From: Piezodorus guildinii
Lineage: Eukaryota > Arthropoda > Insecta > Hemiptera > Pentatomidae
Reading direction: 5' to 3'
Length of the DNA stretch: 64,000 bases
NCBI GenBank assembly: GCA_023052935.1
Contig: CM041297.1
Location: 7,352,827-7,416,826, forward strand
In this document: piece after piece, positions 38,601 through 48,174 of the stretch
Layout: the number at the start of each line of letters is the position of its first letter
Numbering within the stretch: position 1 is the first letter of the stretch
Notes under the pieces: generated by a model
The model's database searches: none
Told to the model about the DNA's origin: nothing
Seen by the model: only the letters and a program-made list of their open reading frames with translations
Translations under genes and position numbers: made by a program

Positions 38601-41600
38601 TTCTTGTTAAAGAAGGTGGGTGACCTGCCTTTATTCAGAATGATGAGATCATTTTCTATAATGTAATCTAGGATAAGCTCACCTCTTTTGTTGTTGTTCG
38701 TGCTTCCCCAGATTCTGTGGTGTGCGTTGGCGTCCAGACCCGCAATGATGCTATGATTGCACCACTCCAGGGCTGTGCCAATGATGTAGGTAGGGTCTGA
38801 CTCCTCGTACGGCAGGTAACCCGCTGCAACGGTCAGCTCCCTAAGTCTAGTGTTCCCTTTCGGGTTGAATTTTGCTACTGCTAGATCTCTGGAACAGAAT
38901 TGCCAAAGAGGCAGCAGTTTTAGAGATTTTTTGCATAGGATACAGGCTCTGGGATTGTTATCCGCAGAGATAATTTCAAAACCTCTCAGATTCAACCCAG
39001 AAACCCTACCATTTATTAAATAAGGTTCTTGAATAAGAATGATATCAATATCCTTACCTTGAATGAATTGCTGTAGAACACCACACGCAGCAATGCAGTG
39101 GTGGAGATTGATCTGCAGCATCTTTATGGCACGTAGCTATTCTGGTGTGGGAGGACGTCCAGACCGCTGAGGCCGGGGTCCACCCTTAGGATCAGCATGA
39201 GCTGGGCCCTTAGGTTTCTCCCCGCCAACAGACAGGTCGGGTCGCCTCGACCTCTCATAGTCGGTGTGAGGCTTCGAGCCACCGGAGATGCAGGCGGGCA
39301 CGTCCGACAGCAAGGGCTTGTCCTTAGGAGCGGTTTTAGCTGCCCCCTTGGAGGTCACCCCGCCAGCCGTCGCCACCGCATGCCTCCCCTCAGGCTTTGA
39401 CGGTTTAACCCCGGGAGGGCTCGGTCCAGGCGCCGGCAATAGCGGCAGGGGTCTGCCCGCAGTCCCAGCAGAAGCTGAGACCTTCGGCTTCGCCCCACCA
39501 GCCACCGCCACCACCGATCCGCCACCCAACCCGGAATGTTCGCCGACAACATCCATTCTAACCTCTTCAAGTATTTTGGATACCGCCTCGACTTCACCCT
39601 CATCTCGAGACGGCATTTCTGGTTCTAGAGTGGACTCTTCAAACTTCTTAGTTTTGAGAATTCTCAGAGTCACACTATTCATGCCACAATTGAGTGACAT
39701 GTTCTTGACGCGAAGACTATCCACGCTCGTCTCAGGTATCTTAAAGATGGCGTAGAAGCCTTTGTCAAGTTCTTTTAGGTATGTTAGTGTCCAGGAGTGT
39801 ATACTATCCACGTTGTGGTTCTGGACCCAAATTCGATTCAGAAGCTCGGCCTTGGTGAGTACCCGGCCGGGGAAGAAACCACCAACCTTAACGGTTTTGG
39901 TGAGTTCCCGCGAATCACAAGTTCGAAGGGACATGCCCTCTCCCATGCTCATCGTCGGGATGGTGGCTTCAAGCCATGTTTTGGTCGCCTCATCCTGGCA
40001 GCAAACGATGCAGCCGCCCAATTTGAAGCTGGCTCCATCGAATGCAGGATGGTGAATTCCGAAAGGATCGAGAGCTCCCACCTTGTCAGCGATCCTTTCC
40101 TTTAGTATGTCACTCTGCTCACGAGTGAGTTGCTCATGAGGATAGCCCACAGGGACCACCGCCACCAACAAGTTCCTCGCAGCAGAAGCGTAGCTCGAAG
40201 TTGTCTCCTTGGGTTTCTTGGCTACTGGGGCCGAGGTTCCCGGAGATGATCTAGGGCGTTTGCTTGGAACGCTGGTTTGAGAAGTTGCTCTTCCTTGGGG
40301 CTTCACGGGCACGACTGCAGGTTCCTTGCGAGACCCCACAGCCCCGCCCGATGGCCTGACAGGAGGCATCTTGGTGACTGGAGCATTGCCAGTTGGTTTA
40401 AGTCCTGTGACCTTGGGTCTGGAGCCAGACGTGCCAGGTACAGGGCCTGCTCCAGGATGGAGGGCTGCAGCACCAGACTCAGCCTGACTCCCCCCAGGCA
40501 CTGGTGTTGTCTGTTTGCCTGATGACGGAGTGGCATCAGTAGATTTTAATATGATCCTAGCAGTAGGATTGTGTCTCCTCCTTCTCCTCCTCCTCGAAGA
40601 CCTAGAGGGGACCCAGGCGGAGGGGTTATCCTCCGCAGATCGACCACCCTGGTCTTGGGGTTCAGATCTGGAGTGTTTGGGCTCAAGAGCCTTGATTGAT
40701 TGCAGAGTCTGGGCGTCCGTACCTGCTTTCGCAGAGGTCGCAACCAACAACTCCTGGTTGGTTTCAATGCGACAGCCCTCAATCTCACCTGTGAGGGTTT
40801 CGAGAAGGCTGCTCACACTTGATTCGTCTATAAGGTCCTCAGGCGAAATCGCCGAGGTGCGTGTTGGCACCAAGGAAGACAAGTCTTCCTTGGGAATGTT
40901 TTCAGATTCCTCATCTGAAAACGAGAGGTTTTGGTTAAGGTTTTTTAGATGAAAGGACATTTTTGTTCCCACGAGTATGGGGGTGTGAAAATACTACAGG
41001 TACTACCCCCTCTCCCTGCAGTAGGCAATAAGGTACAATGGGGTGCGCCAGGTGCCCCAAGTGGGTCGATCGAAGACAGTGTATGTTTATACACCCCCTG
41101 CCATCCAGCCGCAGCTCGAGCGCCCTCCACCTAGCTTGGGTGTATGAAAGGGTGGTCGCCAAATGACCAACCCCCGCCTCTGTCGTCCGCGAGTCCCATC
41201 GGACTCCCCGGGGGGCACCACTTGGAGGTGACAGTAGGCGTTGGTAGGGATAGGGAGGACTGGAAGTTTATCACAGCAGTGGGTAGGGCACTCTAGCTTG
41301 ATAAATTTCACAAAGAGTGGGGGAGATGCCCGCACCAATCTCCCTCTCTAGTCCTCCTGTTGCCCTACCCATTTACCCCCCAGGGTGCTTAATAGGCACC
41401 GTCAAACTGGAGGGCATACAAGAAGAGTCGGACAAGGCCGTCCGAGGTCAACTTCCCACCGTGACGAGATATTTTTGCAACTGTATGCTCTTTGGGATCG
41501 CCGATCAACTGGTAACAGTCTGCGTGGTCTCCTCCAGTGGTTAAGGAATTGTGCAAATTTCAGAGCGAACCGTGAGAAGACGACTCAATGATTATGGATT

Positions 41601-44600
41601 GACCTCCCATCCTTCAGCTACTGGACCTCTTCTCTCCAGGGAACACCGGGTTGAGTGCTTGAGGTTTGCTCGGGAGGACATAAACTGGACTCAGGAAGAT
41701 TGGAGCCTCGTATTATTCAGCCATGAGTCAAGATTCTGTCTCCGATCTCCAGATGGATGGGAAAAGGTATGGATAAGGCGGGGAGAGAGGTATGCTCCAT
41801 GCACTTTTTCTCCAAGGGTTGCGTTTGGTGGTGGATCAGTGATGGTGTGGGGGAGTATAAATTTAAACTCCCGTACAGAGTTGGTTCTTGTGAACCGTGG
41901 CTCTATAACTGCTGACAGGTCCATTAGAGAGGTACTTGAGCCACATGTAATACCTTTCGCCAGAAATATCACAGGTAACTTTATTTTTATGCACGATAAT
42001 GCCCGACCTCACGTTGCTCGATCAGAAATTTCCTCAGACAAGGCCACCCAGAAGTCCAGATATGAACCCAATAGAGCATGTATGGGACATGCTTGGAAGA
42101 CGTGTCCACACCCGAGACCCACAAAATTTGGCAGATTTAAGGGAAATGTTAGTGGAAGAGTGGAACAACATCCCAGAACAACATGTAAGAGCCCTGGTCG
42201 CTGGAATGGGCAGGAGAATGGAAGCAATTATCAGAGCTAGAGGTGGGAATACCAATTATTGATCGTTTTCCTCGAATTCTTCCTTTTTATTCAGTTTTGT
42301 TATTTCATTTCATTTCAAAGATTTACTTTTTCATTTTGAGACTGTAGGATATTTTTATTTTTTGATTTGTTTTCCTATTGAAAATTTCTAGAAAAGACTT
42401 TTTTATTTTTTATTACCCTTATAATAAAGTGTGACTTCCAAAGAAAAAAGAATATTTTCAAAAATACCCTATACAGTGCAGTAATTTCAAAATATTGGTG
42501 ATCCTTTAATTTTGTCCGGCAGTGTTTTATAGTGGATATTAAAAACTGGCTTGTGGAATATGTGAATTTTATAAATTATAACTAGAAGATAGATCTGGCA
42601 GTGGGTTTGGTTAGTATCCAAAATGGAGTCTACATATTTGTAACAAGCTTCCAAAATGATGACCATGTTTGAAAACAAACATACAATTAAAGCTGTCAAT
42701 ACCTAAACATGATTGTTAGTCTGCATAACATAATTTTATTATAAGATTGTTAGCCTGTCAAAAAATAAAATAAAAGTAATTCAAACAACCAACAATTCCT
42801 TCTTTAATGGGTATATTACAATATATTATTCAGGAATTACACACTTAAATAAAAACTCTTTTTACAGAACTTATACAGAGTAAGCTAATTATTATTATTC
42901 TAAGGTTAACCTAATTTCCTTTCCTCTTTGCTGCAGGAAACTGATCTTGCAGCTGGAACGGCTGAGCGGGCTAGGCCTGAGCAGTCCGGAGCCAGCCTCC
43001 TCGACGACCACTGCCTCTTTGGCCGCCCCCACCGAGATCCGCTACGAGCTCAAGTCCAACCCATCACTGGCCGCCCTCAACCACGCAGCCAGGGTGGCGG
43101 ACCTGGAAGCCAGAGTGTCCAAGCTCCAGTCGCTGGTGTCTGCATCTCCGTCAGCCATCGTCAGTATTTGTCTTGGATACTTTATCTTTAACCTTTATTA
43201 ACTATACACTATTTAACTTACATTATTTTATTTTTTGTCTATATATTTACACGATTTTCTCGAGAAAATAGCTAGTTTCAGTACATTTAGAAAAAAAAAA
43301 ATCAATAATTTAAGAATAATATTTTTGTCAGAAATTGTTTATTTTAAATGTATGAAGGATTCAAATAATTATTTTAAAAACTAATTAAAAATGTAGTGTG
43401 TGCAACATACGACTTTCACTTACCTCCTTTTCATAAGGACTCACATACCTACAAAGCATTAATTACTTTGGGTTTTAATAGGAACATGTGTTTTATTAAA
43501 TAATCTATTATATTATTATCTATAACAATAAGTTAGTTTTGTTCCCTTTTGATGAAAATAATAAAATATTACCTTTAATTTACTCTAGAAACAATTGCAG
43601 ACTTGGGCACAAGAGCCTATAAAATTGGTTTTGATAACTGACCAAATAAATATGTGATGGACTTCAATAGATATGTTAAAATAGCTAGAAATCAGTTAAT
43701 AAAAAATGTTTCATAAGATATTGAAAATAGCCTAATGGCCAAAACATTGCAAAAATGTGCATTCTTGACTGATAATAAATCAATTTTTGTACTATAAAAA
43801 TTGAATTGATTTTAATAAAAGAGATCTCACAATTTTTACTTTTACCTACTAATATATGAAATTTTTGTGTTTCTGAACATATGAACAAGAATATAGATGT
43901 ATAATATACCATTGGAAATTTAATATTAAACACAAAATTGTGAGTCAATGGAGAGTGATAAAAAAGCAGATAAAACTAATCGAATTTGTAGATGATAATT
44001 TAATAGATTATTTAATATAACACATGTTTCCATTGAAACACAATTTATTTAATTCTTTAAACTTTTTCTTTCAGTTGCCTATATATTTAATCTGTAACTG
44101 TATTTGAACATTCTTAAATTGATTTTAACAACAAAGGTAAGTAAAGTTGTGTGTTGAGCGCACTAGATTTTTTTTTTGTTAGGATTCCATTGAATTTTAT
44201 TTTTAAATGCCTACAGTTCAATAAAAGTAACAAATCATTTTTTTTTTTCTTGAATGTTTCAGAGATTATAAGTCTCCTTCTTCAGCTTGTACCTTTAGTA
44301 ATTACTAATATTTACATTATTAACGTTTATACTACATTCAAATAGAACTGTAGTGTAGTATAGTGTAGTGATAGTTCAGAAAAAAGTAAATATAATAAAT
44401 AAAAGCACTCAATCAGAAATATTATATAATAAAATAGCTATTTTTTTCTTTATTTGTAATTATTTTTTTATTTTTGTTAAACAGAAAAGACTTGGCGGAA
44501 GCGGAGATAAAAGCTTGGCAGAGACGGCCCATTGGATTGCAGGGAAGGTGGCGATGCTGGAGCCAGGGCAGGTTGAGGTCGCCGAGACCAAGATCACAGC

Positions 44601-44832
44601 ACTCCTCGCCAAGCTGGACCAGCTGGCTGAGAGATCTTCCTCAGTCACTGGATCTGTCGACCAAGACAATAAGGTACTTTATTTAATTATGTCTTTATTT
44701 ATTCTAGGACAAGTCCCTTTAAAACACTATTACAAAATGTATAAGCCAATTTTGATGAAAAAGTTGCTGTAACATATTGAACGTTTATGAAATTTCAGTT
44801 TCTTGCGACCTTCAGTTTTTGCACTAGACTTA

Positions 44833-44887
<55 letters not shown>

Positions 44888-47800
44888 CGCACACACGCAC
44901 ACACGCACACACGCACACACGCACGCACGCACGCACGCACGCACGCACGATTTCCACCTACCCTCCCACCTACCCTCGTAAAAAAAAACAAAAAAAAAAC
45001 ACATAGACCTTTTTTCAGGACTTGGTTATTTGGACTTAGGGGACCCTAAAACGTGGTATTTCCAATAAAAACTGAGATTTAAAAATTTTCACGATCGTAA
45101 TACTTTCCCTTACTATTTATTTCATATTTAGGTAAATGAAAATAAAAATACCAATGAACAAAAGTAATAAATTAAAAGGTAGCTTCTAATAATAATAATA
45201 ATTAATTCTAATAGTTAATAACAAAACTAGACAAATTATAAAACTGAAAAATTACAAATTTAGAGCTGTAAATGAGAGGGTATGACTAAGCATATTAAAG
45301 TTAGAGGAGAGTAACAAGGAGGAGATAGAAGCTTGGTCGCCCCAACACCAGGATCATGTCTTACTAGCTGTGTATGGCTGTGCTTGTGGGTCCCCTGCAA
45401 GAGAACTAGCAGAGGGGGGCTGGATGGAAGTAAAATAGAATTTCATATGCGTGCCCAACCTGGAGTTTTTCTATTGGGTTATGTCACATGAAATGTCCGT
45501 TTTCAAGGTAAAGGATTTTTATTAAAAATACGGTATGAAAACAAGATAATTTTATTCAAAGTATTTACCTTCTTTTTCTACAAATTTTTCCCAACGTGAC
45601 ACCAACTTTTTATCCCTAGACTGAAAAACTCTGAGCTTTAAAGTAAAACAAAATCTGAAAACGCACTTTTCACTTGATCATCATTTTCAAAAAGTTTTCC
45701 TTTGACGAAGTTGTCTAAATTCCTGAACAGGTGGTAATCTGTTGGAGACAAGTCTGGAGAATATGGTGGGTGCAGAAGAACTTCGTAGCCCAGTTCTTTC
45801 AATTTTTGCACGGTATGTTTTGAAACATGGGGTCTAGTGTTGTCATGTAAGAGTATAGGACCCTTCCGATTTACCAATCCAGGTTGTTTGTTTAATAATT
45901 TTGTGTGCATTTGCTCAATTTCATTGCAGGACTTTGTAGAGGTAATGGTTTCACCTCTAGGCAAAAAGTAATAATAAATTATCCCAGCCATGGACCCCAC
46001 CATACTGTAACCATCAATTTTTTGAGATGCAAATTCAGTTTTGGCATTTACCCCGGTGTTTGGTCGACGCTGATTGTCATATGTGATCCATTTTTCATCG
46101 CAGGTAATTATTCTTTCAAGGAAAGGCTCGGTTTTTTGCCTCGCAAGCAAAGAAACGCAGGTCTCGATGCTTTTCAATTGCTGCCGCTCAGTAAGATCAT
46201 GAGGTTTCCATGTATCGAGCTTTTTTACTTTTCCAATACACTTTAAATGTCTGGAAACGGTAGATGCACTTGCATTTAGTTGTGCTAAGAGTCCTTTAAC
46301 TGTTTGGTAGGGGTTTCCTTCTACTGTATGTTTTTACTTAACGATATATTTATTTTATTATAGAATTATATTATATTGAATTCTTGTCATTGTTTAATTG
46401 TATATTTTTTTATCATAATAATAATTTAAATTAATTTTTAGATTTCAGAACTTTACGAACTGGTGAAGACAACAGAAGAAATGTCTCTAATCATCCCAAG
46501 TGTCCTTGATCGTATGATAGCTTTAGAAGAACTTCACAAGCAAGGTACTTACTTAAACATTTGCTTTGTTAATAATATTTATAATAATAACAGGCTTTGT
46601 TAACCTGGACAGTGTTAACCCTTTAATGTCCGACTACTGCGGAGTAGAGCGGGCTTGCTGGTCCGACTACTTTTTTACTCTGCTATTATGTTTTTTTTTT
46701 TGTTAATACATTACAGTTTACAGCCATCTTTTTTTATCCAGACAATAGACCGCCCCAGACGGATTTAAAAAAAATAAATTTAATTTTTTAATTTAATAAA
46801 TGTATGCAAAATTCTTTAAATATGTAATATACAATTTAACCAGTAGTATCCAGGATTGAAATTATCAATTTTTTTTCCTTTTTCCAGCTAGACCACTGGG
46901 AAATGACGATTGTAGATTAGTTTGAGTCACAATTCAATATCTTGTTTGTCCCTCTCCTACACCAAGAAGCCTCCAGAACACCGCAGTTTTCGGTCTTTTC
47001 CCACTTGGTTCCCATTCTTACCTTCTTGTTTTCTACTTGAAAACAACCCTTTCTGACTTTTTCAACTAATATTTTTCTGTTTGATATTGCTTCAATTTTG
47101 ATTCCAGCTTGTTCAATATCTCCCTTTACTTCCTTAATCCTTAGGCTATAGCCGTTTTCATTCCAAACAGTTTGTGGACTAATTAACCATCCGTTTTCCT
47201 TCCATCCTCCAAATGCACCCAGAAATATTTTAATCTTCTCTTTCTAATGGTTTGATCTATATCTATCGGCTCATTGTTCTAGTAAATCGTAAACAGTTCG
47301 TTACTTGAAGGTTTATTTTAAAGAAAACTCACTGCCCGGACTACGGTCTGCCCTACATGTGGTTGCCCGATTACTGTGAAACACATTTTGACAGAGTGTA
47401 GGGCTTATGATTCTCACAGAGCTCATTTTGCAATTGAGACTGACTTACCAACCATTCTACAAGACAACATACAGACAACTGCAAAACTTTTTGACTTCCT
47501 ACGACAGACATACTTGTACAATAGACTATAATATTTAATCCGTTTATCATAGTGATTTAAAGCGAAAATGACACAAGTGGTTTACGCCTACGAAAAAAAC
47601 AAAGAAAAAAAAAACTCAACAACTCAATACCTTCTTAATGAACAACTGGAAATAAACTTCTTAATTCTGTATTGTATAACATTTTAAACTTGGCAGTTGC
47701 CTTCTTTGGACCTTCTTTCTCAATTAACCTTAAGAATCATCAAAATAATAATTTTGTTTTTAATGATTCTTAACTTTGAGTTTTTTTCACATAAGTTGCT

Positions 47801-48174
47801 GCTAACTAAGTAATTAACAATTATTTTATTTTATCATAGAACTTACTTAAATTTCTCAACTTTTTTAAGCATATATTTTATTTCAAGTCCTATCACTTTA
47901 CCAATTTTAATTAACACACTCTTTGTTTACTTTTGTTATCTAGTAGTAGTATCTTTATTTTATGGAGTTTTTATTTTGTATTCTTTTTTTAGGTAATGAT
48001 TTTTCTAAATCTTTGAGCGAATTGGAATCTATGCAGAAGGTGCTGGCCAACAGCTGCGAGGCAAGCAAGGAACTGATCAAGCGCCTCGAGGAGAACTTTG
48101 CGACCAACATGAAGACCCTTCAGGAGAACATAGATGGCTTCTCGCAGAGGATGAAGGCGTTGCAGAAGAAATAG
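26449..48174 (+). CDS. DCTN2: Dynactin subunit 2 (dynamitin, p50), complete nine-exon gene
   Basis: Dynamitin builds the shoulder of dynactin, the cytoplasmic dynein activator, linking the p150 side arm to the Arp1 filament. Exons: 26449-26487, 26615-26707, 26786-26922, 27003-27114, 29634-29779, 42937-43159, 44485-44673, 46442-46544, 47993-48174. All phases agree and the total is 1,224 nt (407 aa), near the ~400 aa usual for the family. The N-terminus MAADPKYANLSG followed by PDVYETSDLPEADQ is the diagnostic dynamitin start. The middle has the KYLGPSVVNQLADPQGAHI block, and the C-terminal half is heptad-rich (SELYELVKTTEEMS; LEENFATNMKTLQENIDGF), as expected for an oligomerising coiled coil. 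The start is the only ATG giving this N-terminus. Exon 2 uses a weak gtataa donor. The exon 5 acceptor (gaag) lacks a good pyrimidine tract. Intron 5 is 13.2 kb because of transposons. Identity is firm; the exon 5 start could move 6 nt upstream. Confidence 0.96.
27725..27930 (+). mobile_element. Short interspersed repeat in dynamitin intron 4
   Basis: Body of the same family as 22204 and 24240. A degenerate tRNA-like head (gtggtctagta) starts at 27657, suggesting a SINE. A weak CTGAAGA...GAAACGG hairpin lies at 27508-27555. Confidence 0.6.
28137..28450 (+). mobile_element. SINE head/body joined to a Penelope-like pseudo-LTR fragment
   Basis: 28137-28210 has A-box-like tggctcagtgttagg and B-box-like agatcctgggg. 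After a short body, 28322-28362 reads CTGATGA, an 8-bp perfect stem TGGCCTAA/TTAGGCCA and AAACGTTGGC. The order suggests a chimera or two adjacent insertions. Confidence 0.5.
28774..29580. mobile_element. Inverted-end element in dynamitin intron 4 (807 bp)
   Basis: Ends aggtggaatagtcaggaatc and its imperfect complement (gactattccacct) bound a non-coding interior. On the minus strand near the left end (28828-28856) is CTGATGA-TGGC..GCCG-AAACATTGGC, the Penelope-like hairpin. It ends about 53 bp before dynamitin exon 5. Confidence 0.7.
30189..31032 (+). mobile_element. 'gcgggcaac' repeat family, copy 1
   Basis: Starts ttactttcacttac and ends caccagattt. It contains cccgcaaaaagg, a gtgtgtgtggta tract and gacaggcttaaat, shared with 43391, 44778, 49040, 49823, 51040 and 53483. 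No coding frame. Confidence 0.7.
31033..31923. other. Intron 5 sequence with possible old repeats
   Basis: 31300-31700 is GC-richer and repeat-like; 31663-31700 has a GGCCT/AGGCC hairpin next to ttgataa, similar to the Penelope-like motif. No coding frame is recognised. Confidence 0.4.
31924..32846 (-). mobile_element. Mariner copy e, internally deleted (923 bp)
   Basis: TA at both sides and both ends intact. The minus strand starts METRDFRIIFLYEFELGHSA at about 32659, a HTH with VNERTIRRWFAKF, then breaks. It carries the shared cggcagcaa/gacccc deletion and several stops. It is the longest of the deletion copies. Confidence 0.9.
32847..34530. other. Intron 5 sequence, no gene seen
   Basis: AT-rich with a GC-richer patch at 33170-33330 and 33390-33650. 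Nothing is recognised. Confidence 0.4.
34540..34735 (+). pseudogene. LINE RNase H fragment
   Basis: One frame reads GDEAADKLAKEGA, the last catalytic region of a LINE RNase H, followed by a charged stretch ending HWAELLIEEE. The first half of the domain is decayed. Confidence 0.65.
35413..35543 (+). pseudogene. Tc1 transposase, N-terminal part (interrupted)
   Basis: ANRRALTEEESICAVALNEE, then RHIAQRLQRSQSVVSRVL: the first helix-turn-helix of a Tc1 transposase. The LINE insertion point is directly after it; the poly-T of the LINE begins at 35543. Confidence 0.85.
35662..36750 (-). pseudogene. LINE ORF2, RNase H and C-terminal zinc region
   Basis: RNase H with all four acidic residues: NCYTDGSLMDSGSGAGVW, FQAELLAIL, YTDSQAALGAL and VPGHSGFSGNEKADELA. 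The C-terminal CRLCGTDDETSFHIVCHC is the CCHC-like finger common to LINE ORF2 ends. The frame is open for 362 codons and differs from that of the RT part. Confidence 0.9.
36770..38371 (-). pseudogene. LINE ORF2, reverse transcriptase part
   Basis: The 533-codon frame holds the RT motifs in order: FKSPGIDGIFPALLQKG, FRPICLSSFLMKTLEKILD, GTFIDIEGAFDRT (first catalytic Asp), GGCPQGGVLSPLLW, YADDIAILIGG (catalytic Asp pair) and LGVILDHKLRWDNHI. It ends at IRPMITY; the following linker of about 30 residues before the RNase H is deleted with a frame change. Confidence 0.9.
38420..39121 (-). pseudogene. LINE ORF2, apurinic-like endonuclease part
   Basis: Starts MLQINLHHC; IILIQEPYL carries the catalytic Glu, GLDANAHHRIWGS the middle Asp/His motif, and SDHKLI the last Asp-His. 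It nicks target DNA in target-primed reverse transcription. The frame breaks near 38455, where another frame continues with NWDSFALNLAEAAKS, and returns to the first frame near 38375; two opposite indels explain this. Confidence 0.85.
39137..40972 (-). CDS. LINE ORF1 (nucleic-acid-binding protein, 611 aa, intact)
   Basis: An uninterrupted 611-codon frame, so the copy is young. Residues 1-110 are acidic; there is an Arg run (SRRRRRRRH) near 134, a long Pro/Gly/Ser/Lys-rich disordered stretch, then a folded region from about residue 270 (YPHEQLTREQSDILKERI, CIVCCQDEATKTWLEATIPT). That part resembles DUF4780, a domain I know from insect retroelement ORF1s. The rest is again low complexity. No CCHC zinc knuckle is visible. 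It ends 15 nt before the ORF2 ATG (39121), so ORF2 may be translated by reinitiation. Role: RNA binding in the retrotransposition complex, inferred. Confidence 0.85.
   Translation of the reverse strand: MGTKMSFHLKNLNQNLSFSDEESENIPKEDLSSLVPTRTSAISPEDLIDESSVSSLLETLTGEIEGCRIETNQELLVATSAKAGTDAQTLQSIKALEPKHSRSEPQDQGGRSAEDNPSAWVPSRSSRRRRRRRHNPTARIILKSTDATPSSGKQTTPVPGGSQAESGAAALHPGAGPVPGTSGSRPKVTGLKPTGNAPVTKMPPVRPSGGAVGSRKEPAVVPVKPQGRATSQTSVPSKRPRSSPGTSAPVAKKPKETTSSYASAARNLLVAVVPVGYPHEQLTREQSDILKERIADKVGALDPFGIHHPAFDGASFKLGGCIVCCQDEATKTWLEATIPTMSMGEGMSLRTCDSRELTKTVKVGGFFPGRVLTKAELLNRIWVQNHNVDSIHSWTLTYLKELDKGFYAIFKIPETSVDSLRVKNMSLNCGMNSVTLRILKTKKFEESTLEPEMPSRDEGEVEAVSKILEEVRMDVVGEHSGLGGGSVVAVAGGAKPKVSASAGTAGRPLPLLPAPGPSPPGVKPSKPEGRHAVATAGGVTSKGAAKTAPKDKPLLSDVPACISGGSKPHTDYERSRRPDLSVGGEKPKGPAHADPKGGPRPQRSGRPPTPE
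41391..42262 (+). pseudogene. Tc1 transposase, remainder with frameshifts and lost catalytic Asp
   Basis: After RRVGQGRPRSTSHRD (AT-hook-like GRPRS linker) the catalytic domain reads WSLVLFSHESRFCL, where the first catalytic Asp of the usual FSDESRF is His. The second motif FMHDNARPHVA (near 41998) and the third RSPDMNPIEHVWDMLGRRV (near 42055) are intact but in different frames; frameshifts lie near 41550 and 42025. The stop is at 42260. It is dead on three counts: LINE insertion, frameshifts and the catalytic change. Confidence 0.85.
42525..42936. other. End of dynamitin intron 5
   Basis: AT-rich; bases 42541-42720 resemble 53200-53260 in inverted orientation (tccaaaatgg block). The pyrimidine tract ttcctttcctctttgctgcag precedes exon 6. 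Confidence 0.5.
43391..44170. mobile_element. 'gcgggcaac' repeat family, copy 2
   Basis: Inverted ends gtgtgcaacatacgac-tttcacttacc and its complement (ggtaagtaaagttgtgtgtt). It lies within dynamitin intron 6. Interior partly shared with 30600-31030 and 50300-50650. Confidence 0.65.
44778..45150 (-). mobile_element. 'gcgggcaac' repeat family, copy 3 with microsatellite
   Basis: Matches the flank of the family around the tract (gacttaccacacac, aggacttggttatttggac, ttttcacgatcgtaatactt). A compound CA/GCAC microsatellite (44834-44949) occupies the position of the short ccacacacaca tract of other copies. Confidence 0.65.
44834..44949. repeat. Compound (CA)n-(CACACACG)n-(CACG)n microsatellite
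   Basis: CA run of about 46 bp, then CACACACG units, then CACG units. Open frames across it (His-Thr or Cys-Val runs) are not genes. Confidence 0.95.
45474..46333 (-). mobile_element. Mariner copy f, 5' truncated but with catalytic core
   Basis: Right end ttgggttatgtcacatg after TA at 45472-45473. The other end is missing; homology stops near 46333. The transposase core is kept, so it shows what copies b, c and e lost. Confidence 0.9.
45638..46177 (-). pseudogene. Mariner transposase, catalytic core (partial)
   Basis: A 179-codon frame with IITCDEKWITYDN (first Asp), LLHDNTRPHVSKHT (second Asp) and YSPDLSPTDYHLFRNLDNF (third Asp, D34D spacing). A stop after FVLL, where relatives read FVSLQSSEF, truncates it; the N-terminal DNA-binding half beyond 46333 is missing. 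Cut-and-paste transposition enzyme, inactive here. Confidence 0.88.
46917..47243 (-). other. Unrecognised 108-codon open frame in dynamitin intron 8
   Basis: Between TAG at 47244 and TAA at 46917 the minus strand reads FLGAFGGWKENGWLISPQ, then ENGYSLRIKEVKGDIEQ, KILVEKVRKGCFQVENKK and ends NCDSN. Composition is protein-like and not AT-biased. It has no good start codon, so it may be an exon or a retroelement fragment. I do not recognise the family. Confidence 0.4.
47335..47532 (+). pseudogene. LINE ORF2 C-terminal zinc-finger fragment
   Basis: Reads TTVCPTCGCPITVKHILTEC and then DSHRAHFAIETDL to a stop at 47530. C-x2-C-x6-H-x4-C is the finger after the RNase H of Jockey/LOA-type LINEs. 5' truncated. 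Confidence 0.7.

Larger units (their letters stand above)
35543..41379 (-). mobile_element. EN-RT-RNase H LINE (LOA/R1-type), nearly full length, inserted in Tc1
   Basis: About 5.8 kb on the minus strand with a 54-nt poly(A) tail (T run 35543-35596). The 11-bp target duplication ccagggtgctt is at 35534-35544 and 41380-41390. Order from 5': 5' UTR (41379-40973), ORF1, ORF2 (endonuclease, RT, RNase H), ~65 bp 3' UTR. The clade is a guess from the RNase H and the motif style (YADDIAIL, CPQGGVLSPLLW). Confidence 0.92.
35239..42524 (+). mobile_element. Tc1-like transposon split by a LINE
   Basis: Ends cactgccggacaaaatgaaa (35239) and its complement (to 42524), with TA before the left end. Transposase N-terminus 35413-35543 and remainder 41391-42262 join across the LINE at VVSRVL/NRHRQTGG. 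Without the LINE the element is about 1.45 kb, the usual Tc1 size. Confidence 0.92.

Noticed and set aside
39197..40952. Several open frames of 60-155 codons on the + strand
   Set aside because: They are antisense shadows of the GC-rich LINE ORF1 frame.
44730..45006. Frames with His-Thr or Cys-Val runs
   Set aside because: They are the CA microsatellite in different frames.
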